A stretch of 64,000 bases of DNA from a bacterium D16-76 (GTDB taxonomy: Bacteria > Bacillota > Clostridia > Oscillospirales > Acutalibacteraceae). The DNA is taken from the NCBI GenBank assembly GCA_009917445.1, contig QZEE01000004.1:85641-149640 (forward strand), read 5' to 3'. The notes under the pieces are model-generated. The model made no database searches. It was given only the letters and a program-made list of their open reading frames with translations, and was not told the origin of the DNA. Below, one piece after another: positions 16,296 through 24,051 of this stretch. The position numbers and the translations under genes are program-made. Every line of letters begins with the position of its first letter. The stretch's first letter is position 1.

Positions 16296-17801
16296 ATGAC
16301 GCTGGAAATGCGCAATATTTATAAATCCTTCGGGGCAAACGACGTTCTGAAAGATATTAGCTTTAGCCTGAAGGGCGGGGAGGTGTGCGCCCTGCTGGGG
16401 GAGAACGGCGCGGGGAAATCGACCCTGATGAACATTTTGGGGGGCGTACTGCCGGCGGACGCGGGCTCCATTGTGCTGGACGGGCAGGAGGTGCAGTTTT
16501 CGACCCCGGCTAAATCTTTGGACGCGGGCATTGCCTTTATCCACCAGGAGCTGAACCTGGTGAACGACCTGGCTATCTTTGAGAATATGTTCATTGGCCG
16601 GGAGATCAAGCGCAAGGGCGGCTTTTTGGACGCCCCGGCTATGATTGCCCAGTGCCGGGACGTTTTTGGGCGCATGGACGTGGACCTTGACCCTACGGTG
16701 ATGGTGCGGGACCTGGACGCCTCTTACAAGCAGATTGTGGAGATTGCCCGGGCGCTTTTGATGAGGGCTTCGATTATTATTATGGACGAGCCCACTACGT
16801 CGCTGACGGACCCGGAGATTGAGCGGGTGTTTGACATGATGCGCACCTTGCAGAAGCAGGGGGTGGGGATCGTGTTTATCTCCCACAAGCTGAAGGAGGT
16901 GCTGGCTGTGTGCACCCGGTACACCGTGCTGCGGGACGGGGCTATGGTGGCCCAGGGCCCTGTGGAGGGCGTGACCGTGGATGAGCTGGCCACCCATATG
17001 GTGGGGCACCAGGTACGCACCGAGTCCTTGAGGCAGGAACGGGAGCTGGGGGAGGAAGTGCTGCGGGCTGAGCATCTCAGCCAGGATCGGTTCCAGGATG
17101 TGAGCTTTTCCCTGCGGGCCGGGGAGGTGCTGGGCTTTACGGGCCTTTTGGGCGATGGGCGCAGCGAATTGTTCCAGGCGGTGTTTGGCAGCGGGGGGCG
17201 GTATCAAGGGCAGCTGTACTGGCAGGGACAGCCTGTACAGGTGCATAGCACCCAGCAGGCTTTGGCCCTGGGCATTGGCTATGTGCCCCGGGACCGGAAG
17301 GAAAACGGCATTATTAAGGACATGGACATTTTGGAGAACGGGTCTATTGTCACCTGGCCGCGGCAGGCGCGCTGGGGGGTCATTGCCTGGGATAAGGTTC
17401 GGGAGGCTTTCTTCCAGCAGGCGGCGGGGCTGAAAATCAAAATGGACAGCGAGAAGGACGGCATTGGCAGCCTTTCCGGCGGCAACCAGCAGAAGGTGGT
17501 GCTGGCCAAGTGGCTGAACGCCGGGCCTAAGGTATTGATTTTTGACAACCCCACCCAGGGCGTGGACGTGGGCGCCAAGGAGGATATTTACGATACGATT
17601 TTAGAGCTGGCCAACCAGGGCGTGGCGGTGGTGGTGCTTTCCAGCGAGGCCCAGGAGGTTATACGCCTGTGCGACCGGGCGGTGGTGCTGTACCACGGCC
17701 GGGTGCAGGGCGAGCTTGTGGGGGAGGAAATGACCGACCAGGAGATTATGCGCCTGGCCACAGGCGGAGAAATGAGAGAAAGGGTGGAAAACTGTGGGTA
17801 A
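16296..17801 (+). CDS. Sugar ABC transporter ATP-binding protein (RbsA/MglA family)
   Basis: A 501-residue double ATPase. The N-terminal cassette has Walker A GENGAGKSTLMN, an ABC-signature-like DLDASYKQIVEIARALL and Walker B IIIMDEPTTSLTD. The C-terminal cassette has a degenerate first Walker (GLLGDGRSELFQAVFG), signature LSGGNQQKVVLAKWL and IFDNPTQGVDVGAKEDIY. This two-cassette layout, with a weak second P-loop, is characteristic of the carbohydrate uptake transporter-2 family. GCGGAGGATAGGACC precedes the ATG, and the end overlaps the permease gene by 8 bases. Confidence 0.95.
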   Translation: MTLEMRNIYKSFGANDVLKDISFSLKGGEVCALLGENGAGKSTLMNILGGVLPADAGSIVLDGQEVQFSTPAKSLDAGIAFIHQELNLVNDLAIFENMFIGREIKRKGGFLDAPAMIAQCRDVFGRMDVDLDPTVMVRDLDASYKQIVEIARALLMRASIIIMDEPTTSLTDPEIERVFDMMRTLQKQGVGIVFISHKLKEVLAVCTRYTVLRDGAMVAQGPVEGVTVDELATHMVGHQVRTESLRQERELGEEVLRAEHLSQDRFQDVSFSLRAGEVLGFTGLLGDGRSELFQAVFGSGGRYQGQLYWQGQPVQVHSTQQALALGIGYVPRDRKENGIIKDMDILENGSIVTWPRQARWGVIAWDKVREAFFQQAAGLKIKMDSEKDGIGSLSGGNQQKVVLAKWLNAGPKVLIFDNPTQGVDVGAKEDIYDTILELANQGVAVVVLSSEAQEVIRLCDRAVVLYHGRVQGELVGEEMTDQEIMRLATGGEMRERVENCG

Positions 17802-18840
17802 CGCAGAGAAAAACAAGACCGGCTTGCTGGCAAGGTTCCAGCTGGCGTGGCGTACAAACCCCTTATTTAGCACGGGCGTAGCGTTGATTGTGATGGTGGT
17901 TGTGCAGACGCTGGCCTTGACCATGAACTCCAGCTTCGCCAGCTTTGGGGATTGGTTCCAGAACTGGCTGTTTAACTGGATATCGCTGCTGCGCAACAAC
18001 GCGGCCATTGGCATTATTGCCCTGGGCATGACCTTTGTGATTATTTCCGGGGGTATTGATTTGTCGGTGGGCTCAGTGTATGTGGCGGTGGGCGCTTTTA
18101 CCATGATGCTGCTGGACACGGGCGCCAATGGCTGGCTGAAAGCTATGGGATTGACAGGGGTGCCGGCGATTTTGATTGCCCTGGTGCTGGCCATGCTGTT
18201 TGGCGGGCTTTTGGGCGAAGGCAATGGCTTGCTGATTTCTTATGGGCGCATGCCCCCGTTTATTGCTACCCTGGGCGCTATGCAGATTCTGCGCAGCGTC
18301 ACCCAATACTGCATGAAGATGCAAAGCCCTACTTTGCCGGAGACGTATAAGGGCATTGCCCGGCTGGGCATAGGCGGTCAGCAGCTGATGCCCATTCTTT
18401 ACTGGGCTGTTTTGGCGGGGGCTATGTATTTTATTTCCAGGCAGACCACCTTTGGGCGGTATGTATTTGCCATTGGCTCTAATGAGCGCACCACCCGGCT
18501 TTCCGGCGTGAACGTGCGCAAGGTCAAGCGCCGGGTGTATGCTTTGACAGGTTTTTTGGTGGCTATTGCCGCGATTATCCAGACCTCCCGCATTGGGTCT
18601 ATGGACTATGCAAGCGCGGGCTCGGGCTTTGAGATGGACGCCATTGCGGCGGTTATTGTGGGCGGCACCAGCATGTCCGGCGGCAGGGGGTCCATTGTGG
18701 GCACGGTGTTCGGCACGCTGATTGTGGCGGTGATGAACAACCTGCTGAACTTGATTGGCGTGGACCCGTATCTCAGCGCGGCTTTTAAGGGCGCGATTAT
18801 TATCGGCGCGGTCCTGCTGCAGCGCAAGGACAAGGCGTGA
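17794..18840 (+). CDS. Sugar ABC transporter permease (RbsC family)
   Basis: A 348-residue membrane protein with about ten hydrophobic segments. The family's LGMTFVIISGGIDLSVGS motif is near residues 70-88, the VGGTSMSGGRGSIVGTVFG motif near 288-307. It starts with GTG 17794 inside the ATPase 3' end, after GAAAGGGTGG, so translation is coupled. With the two upstream genes it makes one complete carbohydrate importer; no sugar kinase or isomerase is adjacent to reveal the substrate. Confidence 0.94.
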   Translation: MGNAEKNKTGLLARFQLAWRTNPLFSTGVALIVMVVVQTLALTMNSSFASFGDWFQNWLFNWISLLRNNAAIGIIALGMTFVIISGGIDLSVGSVYVAVGAFTMMLLDTGANGWLKAMGLTGVPAILIALVLAMLFGGLLGEGNGLLISYGRMPPFIATLGAMQILRSVTQYCMKMQSPTLPETYKGIARLGIGGQQLMPILYWAVLAGAMYFISRQTTFGRYVFAIGSNERTTRLSGVNVRKVKRRVYALTGFLVAIAAIIQTSRIGSMDYASAGSGFEMDAIAAVIVGGTSMSGGRGSIVGTVFGTLIVAVMNNLLNLIGVDPYLSAAFKGAIIIGAVLLQRKDKA

Positions 18841-18844
18841 GCCT

Positions 18845-18925
18845 TCGGCAAGGTCTTGGAGCTCCGCGCCCCAAACCCTCGCCAGAGGGGGTGGCCCCCT
18901 CTGGACTCCCAACGCTTTTTGGCGG
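18845..18925. repeat. Palindromic intergenic module
   Basis: CCAGAGGGGG-tgg-CCCCCTCTGG (18882-18904) is a perfect 10-bp stem downstream of the sugar permease, preceded by a TTGGAGCTCCGCGCCCCAA element related to the TTGGGGC modules. The following 150 bp up to 19068 holds nothing I can assign. Confidence 0.55.
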
Positions 18926-19068
18926 GGATGGTAGGGGGATCCCTCCTTTTTTCTGGTGTACCGGGTTTTAGCTGGTGCTGGGGAAGGGGAGGGGTTTTGC
19001 TTTTGGTGGGGTTATTGTATGGGGGTTTTAGGTGGGTTTTGTTGGCATGCAGGAATTTGGGCTCTCAA

Positions 19069-19625
19069 ATGCCTATAAAGGGGGATAGCCGTCTTGTCAC
19101 CTATTACATTATGGCGGGCCTCATGGTGAGATTGGCGCCTCTTTGCGCTACCTTAGCCAACGGTACTCTATGCCTTACCCTGAGCTTCGGGCGATTTTGA
19201 CGGATATTGGCACTGAAGAACTCAGCCACCTAGAAATGGTGGGCACCATTGTCTACCAGCTCACACGCAACCTAACCCCCCAGCAGATACAGGAGGCCGG
19301 CTTTGACGCCTACTTTGTAGACCACACCACCGGCGTATATCCGGTGGCGGCCTCTGGCACGCCCTTTAGCGCGTCTACCTTTGCTGTAACCGGCGACACC
19401 ATTGCCGATCTAAACGAGGATTTAAGCGCCGAACAAAAGGCACGCTTGGGCTACGACAACATCCTCCGCTTTGCCGACGACCCGGACGTGCGCGACCCCA
19501 TCAAGTTCCTGCGGGAACGGGAGATCGTCCATTTCCAGCGCTTCGGCGAAGGCCTCCGGATTCTAACCGACAAGCTGGACTCCAAGAACTTCTACGCCTT
19601 CAACCCCTCCTTCGACAAGCCTTAA
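19069..19625 (+). pseudogene. Manganese catalase family (spore coat CotJC-like), truncated and frameshifted
   Basis: From 19110 the frame reads YGGPHGEIGASLRYLSQRYSMPYPE and continues to a normal end (TDIGTEELSHLEMV, AGFDAYFVDHTTGVYPVAASG, REREIVHFQRFGE), matching CotJC manganese catalases. It keeps the ExxH metal motif and the later Glu/His ligands. Upstream, the N-terminal part (PIKGDSRLVTYYI) lies in a different frame starting at 19069, and the YGGP frame itself meets TAG at 19086. The shift falls at about 19105-19112, where a few bases such as the usual TQ codons appear missing. The usual MWxYEK start is absent, as are cotJA and cotJB. A residual open frame from TTG 19143 would lack the first metal-binding Glu. 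Confidence 0.8.
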
Positions 19626-19668
19626 GGGCGGGGCTGGGCCATCGGGAAAAGAAAAAAACTGCAAAAAG

Positions 19669-19695
19669 CCGGCAGATCGCTTGACAATCTGCCGG
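19669..19695. other. Hairpin with the -35 element in its loop
   Basis: CCGGCAGAT (19669-19677) pairs with ATCTGCCGG (19687-19695) and the TTGACA -35 hexamer occupies the loop. It may end upstream transcripts while leaving the metal-operon promoter free on the duplex. Confidence 0.5.
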
Positions 19696-19732
19696 TGTTT
19701 GTGTATAATACATATGAACAAATGCTCATATG
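19681..19732 (+). promoter_or_regulatory. Metal-regulated promoter and ArsR/SmtB-type operator
   Basis: TTGACA (19681-19686) and TATAAT (19704-19709) have 17-bp spacing. Immediately downstream is the imperfect inverted repeat ATATGAACAAATGCTCATAT (19712-19731), which matches the 12-2-12 type operator (ATATGAA...TTCATAT-like) bound by SmtB/CadC/CzrA repressors. It overlaps the likely transcription start, so bound repressor would block transcription of the three genes that follow. Confidence 0.85.
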
Positions 19733-19747
19733 AAAGGATGATGGAAT

Positions 19748-20107
19748 ATGGAGCGCCAAGCCGCCCCCAGCTGTGAATACCTGTCTGTACACCAGGAGGT
19801 GGTGGACCAGGTCATGGAGGCCATGCCCCCGGAGGAAGAGCTTTTTGACCTGGCCGAGCTTTTTAAGGTTTTCGGGGACTCCACCCGCATCCGCATCCTG
19901 TATGTGCTGTTCGAAGCGGAAATGTGCGTGTGCGACCTGGCCCAGCTTCTGGGCATGACCCAGTCCGCGATTTCCCACCAGCTGCAGGTGCTGAAAAAAA
20001 GCAAGCTGGTAAAATACCGCCGGGAGGGGAAGACCGTGTTTTACTCCCTTTCCGACGGCCACGTCCGGGTTATTTTGGGCCAGGGCATGGAGCACGTGAC
20101 CGAATAA
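19748..20107 (+). CDS. ArsR/SmtB family metal-sensing repressor
   Basis: A 119-residue winged-helix repressor. Its recognition helix region is DLAQLLGMTQSAISHQLQVLKKSKLV, with the wing KYRREGKTVFYSL. The last helix has the pattern D-x-H-x10-H-x2-E (SDGHVRV...MEHVTE), the alpha-5 zinc site of SmtB/CzrA. The ECxC-like EMCVCDLA and an N-terminal Cys (SCEYLSVH) resemble the alpha-3N site of CadC. It should release the adjacent operator when zinc, cadmium or lead rises. It heads an operon with an HMA protein and an efflux ATPase. Confidence 0.92.
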   Translation: MERQAAPSCEYLSVHQEVVDQVMEAMPPEEELFDLAELFKVFGDSTRIRILYVLFEAEMCVCDLAQLLGMTQSAISHQLQVLKKSKLVKYRREGKTVFYSLSDGHVRVILGQGMEHVTE

Positions 20108-20132
20108 ATTTCATCTTTTGGAGGGTACCCAC

Positions 20133-20351
20133 ATGAAGAAAAAGTTTAAAATGGTAGACCTGGACTGCGCCAACTGCGCCGCAAAAATGGAAAACGCTAT
20201 CCGCAAAATCGACGGCGTACAGGAGGCCACGGTGAGCTTTATGGCCCAGCGCCTTACGGTAGAGGCGGAGGACAGCCGGTTTGAGGAGATTATGGACCAG
20301 ATTGTCAAAGCCTGCAAAAAGGTAGAGCCCGGCTGCCAAATCGTCCGCTGA
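20133..20351 (+). CDS. Heavy-metal-associated (HMA) domain protein
   Basis: A 72-residue single HMA domain (beta-alpha-beta-beta-alpha-beta) with the metal motif DCANCAAKME near residues 10-19. In ZntA/CadA pumps this domain is usually the N terminus of the ATPase; here it is a free protein and the downstream ATPase starts directly at its membrane domain. It probably hands zinc or cadmium to that pump. ATG 20133 follows GGAGGGTACCC; the in-frame TTG 20118 overlaps that site. The carboxy end CKKVEPGCQIVR is short and cysteine-bearing. Confidence 0.9.
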   Translation: MKKKFKMVDLDCANCAAKMENAIRKIDGVQEATVSFMAQRLTVEAEDSRFEEIMDQIVKACKKVEPGCQIVR

Positions 20352-20386
20352 CAGCTGGGAAGCCGGAATAAGAAAGGAAGATAGAC

Positions 20387-22252
20387 ATGACCGGGAAACA
20401 AAAAAAGATGCTTCTGCGTATACTGGTAAGCGGGGTACTGCTTATAGCGGCGGTGCTTGTGCCCTATGAAGGCCCCTGGCGGTTCCTTTTGTTCCTGCCG
20501 GCCTATTTCACCATTGGCTGGGATGTGCTGTGGCGGGCCATTGTCAACATTGGCCACGGGCAGGTGTTTGATGAAAACTTCTTAATGGCCCTGGCTACTG
20601 TGGGCGCTTTCTGCACCGGTTTTTTCGGCCATGGCGAATACCCCGAAGCCGTGTTTGTCATGCTCTTCTATCAGGTGGGCGAGCTTTTCCAGAGCTATGC
20701 CGTGGGCAAGTCCCGCAAATCGATTGCCGACCTTATGGACATCCGCCCCGACTACGCCAACGTGGAGCGTGACGGCGTGCTGGAACAGGTTGACCCGGAG
20801 GACATAGCCATAGGCGATGAAATCGTCATAAGGCCCGGCGAGCGTATCCCCTTGGACGGGACTGTGGCCGAGGGCGCCTCGTCCCTGGACACAGCGGCCC
20901 TTACCGGTGAATCGCTGCCCCGGGAGGTGGGGGAGGGGGATGCCGTCACCAGCGGGTGCGTGAATATCAGCGGCCTGCTTCGGGTGAAGGTGTCAAAGCC
21001 CTTTGAGGAATCTACGGTGTCGAAAATCCTGGACCTGGTGGAAAATTCCAGCAGCAAAAAGGCCCGGGCTGAAAACTTCATCACCAAATTTGCCCGGTAC
21101 TACACCCCGTTGGTGGTGTGCAGCGCTTTGGCCCTGGCGGTGCTGCCGCCCCTTTTGCTGGGCGGCGGCTGGGCAGATTGGGTCCAGCGGGCCTTGATCT
21201 TCCTGGTGGTTTCCTGCCCCTGCGCTCTGGTGATCTCGGTACCCCTAAGCTTCTTCGGCGGCATCGGCGGGGCCTCCCGTCAAGGCATACTGGTGAAGGG
21301 GGCCAATTACCTGGAAGCCTTGGCTAAGGCTGAGACTATGGTTTTTGATAAGACCGGCACCCTTACCCAAGGGGTCTTCCGGGTGGCGGGCATCTACCCC
21401 CAGGGCCGCACCGAAACAGAGCTGCTGGAAATGGCCGCCCTGGCGGAGAGCTATTCCAGCCACCCCATCTCCCGCTCTCTAAAAGAGGCCTGGGGGCAAG
21501 AGCCCCAGCCGGGCCGGGCTGCCGGCGCAGAGGAGATACCGGGCCGGGGCGTGCGTGCCCAGGTGGACGGCAGGGCCGTATGCGCGGGCAACCAGAAATT
21601 CATGGAAGAGCTGGGCATAGCCTGCGCCCCCTGCCAGCAGGCCGGTACGGCCGTCCATGTGGCGGTTGACGGCGCTTATGCCGGTTATCTGGTCATCGCC
21701 GACCAGCCCAAGGAGGATGCGGCCCAGGCCATCCGCGACTTGAAAGCGGCGGGGGTCAAGCAGACGGTTATGCTCACCGGCGACCGCCGGGAGGTAGGCG
21801 AAAGCACAGCCCAAGCCCTGGGGCTGGATGCCGTCTACACCCAGCTGCTGCCTGCCGAAAAAGTAGAAAAGGTAGAAGCTCTTCTTCAACAGAAGCAGCC
21901 CAAAACCACGTTGGCCTTTGTGGGCGACGGCATCAACGACGCGCCGGTGCTGTCCCGCGCGGACATCGGCATCGCCATGGGGGGGCTGGGGTCTGACGCC
22001 GCTATTGAGGCCGCGGACATTGTCCTTATGGACGATAAGCCCTCCAAAATCGCCAAAGCCATGTTCATTGCCCGGCGTACCCTGGCCATTGTGCGGCAGA
22101 ACATCATCTTTGCCCTGGCCATCAAAGGCCTGGTGCTTCTGCTGAGCGCCATGGGCCTCTCCAATATGTGGGAAGCCGTCTTTGCCGACGTGGGGGTGGC
22201 GGTGCTGGCCATCCTCAACGCCATGCGCGCCCTGCGCGTCCCCCAGGACTAA
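20387..22252 (+). CDS. Zinc/cadmium/lead-translocating P-type ATPase (P1B-2, ZntA/CadA type)
   Basis: A 621-residue efflux pump. The catalytic parts are the actuator TGES (DTAALTGESLPREVG), the membrane metal site SCPCALVISVP (CPC), DKTGTLTQG with the phosphorylated Asp, the HP motif SYSSHPIS, and GDGINDAPVL. The last membrane pair carries a Lys (ALAIKG) and an Asp (VFADVGVAV), the arrangement that marks the Zn/Cd/Pb group rather than copper pumps. No HMA domain precedes the first helix; that part is the separate upstream gene. AAAGGAAG precedes the ATG. Control is by the ArsR-type repressor two genes upstream. Confidence 0.95.
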   Translation: MTGKQKKMLLRILVSGVLLIAAVLVPYEGPWRFLLFLPAYFTIGWDVLWRAIVNIGHGQVFDENFLMALATVGAFCTGFFGHGEYPEAVFVMLFYQVGELFQSYAVGKSRKSIADLMDIRPDYANVERDGVLEQVDPEDIAIGDEIVIRPGERIPLDGTVAEGASSLDTAALTGESLPREVGEGDAVTSGCVNISGLLRVKVSKPFEESTVSKILDLVENSSSKKARAENFITKFARYYTPLVVCSALALAVLPPLLLGGGWADWVQRALIFLVVSCPCALVISVPLSFFGGIGGASRQGILVKGANYLEALAKAETMVFDKTGTLTQGVFRVAGIYPQGRTETELLEMAALAESYSSHPISRSLKEAWGQEPQPGRAAGAEEIPGRGVRAQVDGRAVCAGNQKFMEELGIACAPCQQAGTAVHVAVDGAYAGYLVIADQPKEDAAQAIRDLKAAGVKQTVMLTGDRREVGESTAQALGLDAVYTQLLPAEKVEKVEALLQQKQPKTTLAFVGDGINDAPVLSRADIGIAMGGLGSDAAIEAADIVLMDDKPSKIAKAMFIARRTLAIVRQNIIFALAIKGLVLLLSAMGLSNMWEAVFADVGVAVLAILNAMRALRVPQD

Positions 22253-22258
22253 CGTGGT

Positions 22259-22325
22259 TTTTAGATCCACCCTTTTCCCAAAAAGGGTGGTGGAGGTTTG
22301 GAGGCAAAGCCTCCAAGGTCTAAAC
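22259..22325. repeat. Three-way-junction palindromic element
   Basis: An outer pair TTTAGATCC / GGTCTAAA encloses two perfect hairpins, CCACCCTTTT-ccca-AAAAGGGTGG (22267-22290) and TTGGAGGC-aaa-GCCTCCAA (22298-22316). It fills the gap between the metal ATPase and sufC genes. Confidence 0.6.
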
Positions 22326-22339
22326 AAGGGGGCAAACCC

Positions 22340-23059
22340 ATGCTAAACCTGCAAAACATCTACTGGGCCGCGCCGGATAATACCCCGGTCCTCCGCGGCA
22401 TCAACCTGGCCATAAAAAAAGGCCGCCTTACCGTCCTGACCGGCCCCAACGGCAGCGGCAAAACTACCCTCTTCAAGCTGGTGGCAGGGCTTCTGCCGCC
22501 CCAAAGCGGCCGCATCCTCCTGGACGGGGAAGACATCACCCCTCTGGACGTGACCCAGCGGGCCCAGAAGGGGGTGTGCCTGGCCTTTCAGCAGCCGGTG
22601 GGTTTTAAGGGCCTTACCATAGGCCGGCTGTTGGAGCTGGCGGCGGGGGAGGCGCTGGACGAAGGGCAGCGGTGCGCCCTTCTGAGCCAAGTGGGGCTGG
22701 CGTGGGAGGAATATAAAGACCGCCCTGCCGACGGCTCTTTGTCTGGCGGCGAGCGGAAGCGGGTGGAGATTGCCACGGTGCTGGCCCGCCCGGGCAGGCT
22801 TCTCCTCTTTGACGAGCCCGAGGCAGGCTTAGACCTGTGGAGTTTGGCGGGGCTGCTGGATGTTTTCCATACCTTGCGGGAGTGCCGGGACAAAGGGATG
22901 CTGCTTATCTCTCATCAGGCCAGGCTGTTGGAAGCTGCTGATGAAATTATTGTGCTGGCTGGGGGGCGGATCGTAGGGCAGGGTCCGCCGGCCCGGATTT
23001 TGCCGAGCTTAACGGCGGAGAACCACGGCCCCCTGCCCCGGGGCGGAGGGGAGGCTTAG
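22340..23059 (+). CDS. sufC: SufC-type ATPase of a minimal SUF (SmsCB-like) system
   Basis: A 239-residue soluble ABC ATPase with Walker A GPNGSGKTTLFK, signature LSGGERKRVEIATVLARP and Walker B LLLFDEPEAGLDLWSL; the LSGGERKRVE form is that of SufC. It energises assembly of Fe-S clusters on the SufB-type scaffold encoded 8 bases downstream. No sufS, sufU or sufD is nearby, which fits the two-gene minimal SUF layout reported in anaerobes. ATG 22340 follows AAGGGGG; the upstream in-frame start lies inside the palindromic element. Confidence 0.87.
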   Translation: MLNLQNIYWAAPDNTPVLRGINLAIKKGRLTVLTGPNGSGKTTLFKLVAGLLPPQSGRILLDGEDITPLDVTQRAQKGVCLAFQQPVGFKGLTIGRLLELAAGEALDEGQRCALLSQVGLAWEEYKDRPADGSLSGGERKRVEIATVLARPGRLLLFDEPEAGLDLWSLAGLLDVFHTLRECRDKGMLLISHQARLLEAADEIIVLAGGRIVGQGPPARILPSLTAENHGPLPRGGGEA

Positions 23060-23067
23060 TCCCTGTT

Positions 23068-23991
23068 ATGAACCCTGTCACGGAAAAATTTTTAAAAACC
23101 CTGGCAAACTGGAAGGGCCGTTTTACCGGCGCGTACAGCCTGCGGGAAGATGGCTGCTGTGTGGAGGCTTGCTCTACTGCCTTTGTGCAGATTACCCCTA
23201 AAAAAGATTTGCCGGGCCTGGATATCCATATTTTGCCGGGAAGCCAGGGTGAAGTGGTGGCTGTGCCCGCCTGCGTTACAACGGGCGGCTTAGATGACCT
23301 GGCCTACAACGACTTTTTTATAAGCCCTGGGGCCCAGGCTACCATTTTGGCGGGCTGCGGCCTGCACACAGGCGACGGCCCGCCGGCCAGCCACAGCGGC
23401 ATCCACCGGTTTTTCTTGGGGGCGGGGGCGAAAATCCGGTACCTGGAGAAGCACCTGGGGGATGGGGGGGCGGCCCTGCGCTCTATGGGGCCCGAAGCCC
23501 ACCTTCAACTGGAGGAGGGGGCCCAGATGGAAATGGACGTAGCCCAGCTGGGGGGGATTGACCGGGCACGGCGCACCACCCAGGCCGTGCTGGCGGCCGG
23601 GGCCCGGCTGACCGTGCGGGAAAGCCTTCTGACGGACGGGGCGCAGCAGGCCCGCTCGGCCTTTACTGTGCTGCTAAAGGGGCGAGGGGCGTCTGTTGAT
23701 TTGGTGTCCCGCTCGGTAGCCCGGGGGGAGTCCCGCCAAAGCTACCGTTCCCAAATCACCGGCAGCGCCCCCTGCGCCGGGCGCTCTGCCTGCGACGCCC
23801 TGATAACCGGCCATGCCCAGGTAGACGCCGCCCCCGCCCTTTGCGCCAGCCACCCGGATGCCGCCTTGGTCCACGAGGCGGCCATCGGCCGCATTGCCAG
23901 CCAGCAGATTTACAAGCTGCGCACCCTGGGCCTTACCCAAGCCCAGGCCGAGGAGGAGATTATAAAAGGGTTCCTGTCCGCCCCGCTTTAG
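23068..23991 (+). CDS. sufB: SufB/SufD-type Fe-S scaffold protein, minimal form (SmsB-like)
   Basis: A 307-residue protein with the right-handed beta-helix core of SufB/SufD, much shorter than standard SufB (about 470). Landmarks are the YNDFFISPGAQATILAGCGLHTG strand region, RTTQAVLAAGARLTV, SQITGSAPCAGRSACDALITGHAQVDAAP, and the C-terminal SHPDAALVHEAAIGRIASQQIYKLRTLGLTQAQAEEEIIKGFL, which is the SufB/D signature for SufC docking. The His and Glu of the AALVHEA turn match the family's conserved pair. GGAGG is present upstream. Confidence 0.9.
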   Translation: MNPVTEKFLKTLANWKGRFTGAYSLREDGCCVEACSTAFVQITPKKDLPGLDIHILPGSQGEVVAVPACVTTGGLDDLAYNDFFISPGAQATILAGCGLHTGDGPPASHSGIHRFFLGAGAKIRYLEKHLGDGGAALRSMGPEAHLQLEEGAQMEMDVAQLGGIDRARRTTQAVLAAGARLTVRESLLTDGAQQARSAFTVLLKGRGASVDLVSRSVARGESRQSYRSQITGSAPCAGRSACDALITGHAQVDAAPALCASHPDAALVHEAAIGRIASQQIYKLRTLGLTQAQAEEEIIKGFLSAPL

Positions 23992-23995
23992 CCAA

Positions 23996-24040
23996 AAGGG
24001 AGGCCCCCGGTTTTGTGCCGGAAGCCTCCCTTTTTTTATT
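23996..24040. terminator. Bidirectional terminator between sufB and galU
   Basis: GGGAGGC...CCGG and CCGG-A-GCCTCCC form a stem around TTTTGTG, with an AAAA run before and a seven-T run after, serving both convergent genes. Confidence 0.85.
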
Positions 24041-24051
24041 TTGTGGTAATC

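Noticed and set aside
20389..22252. Copper-type P1B-1 ATPase assignment
   Set aside because: The last helices have the Lys and Asp pair of Zn/Cd/Pb pumps rather than the Asn/Tyr and Met/Ser pattern of copper pumps, and the neighbour is a SmtB/CadC-type sensor.
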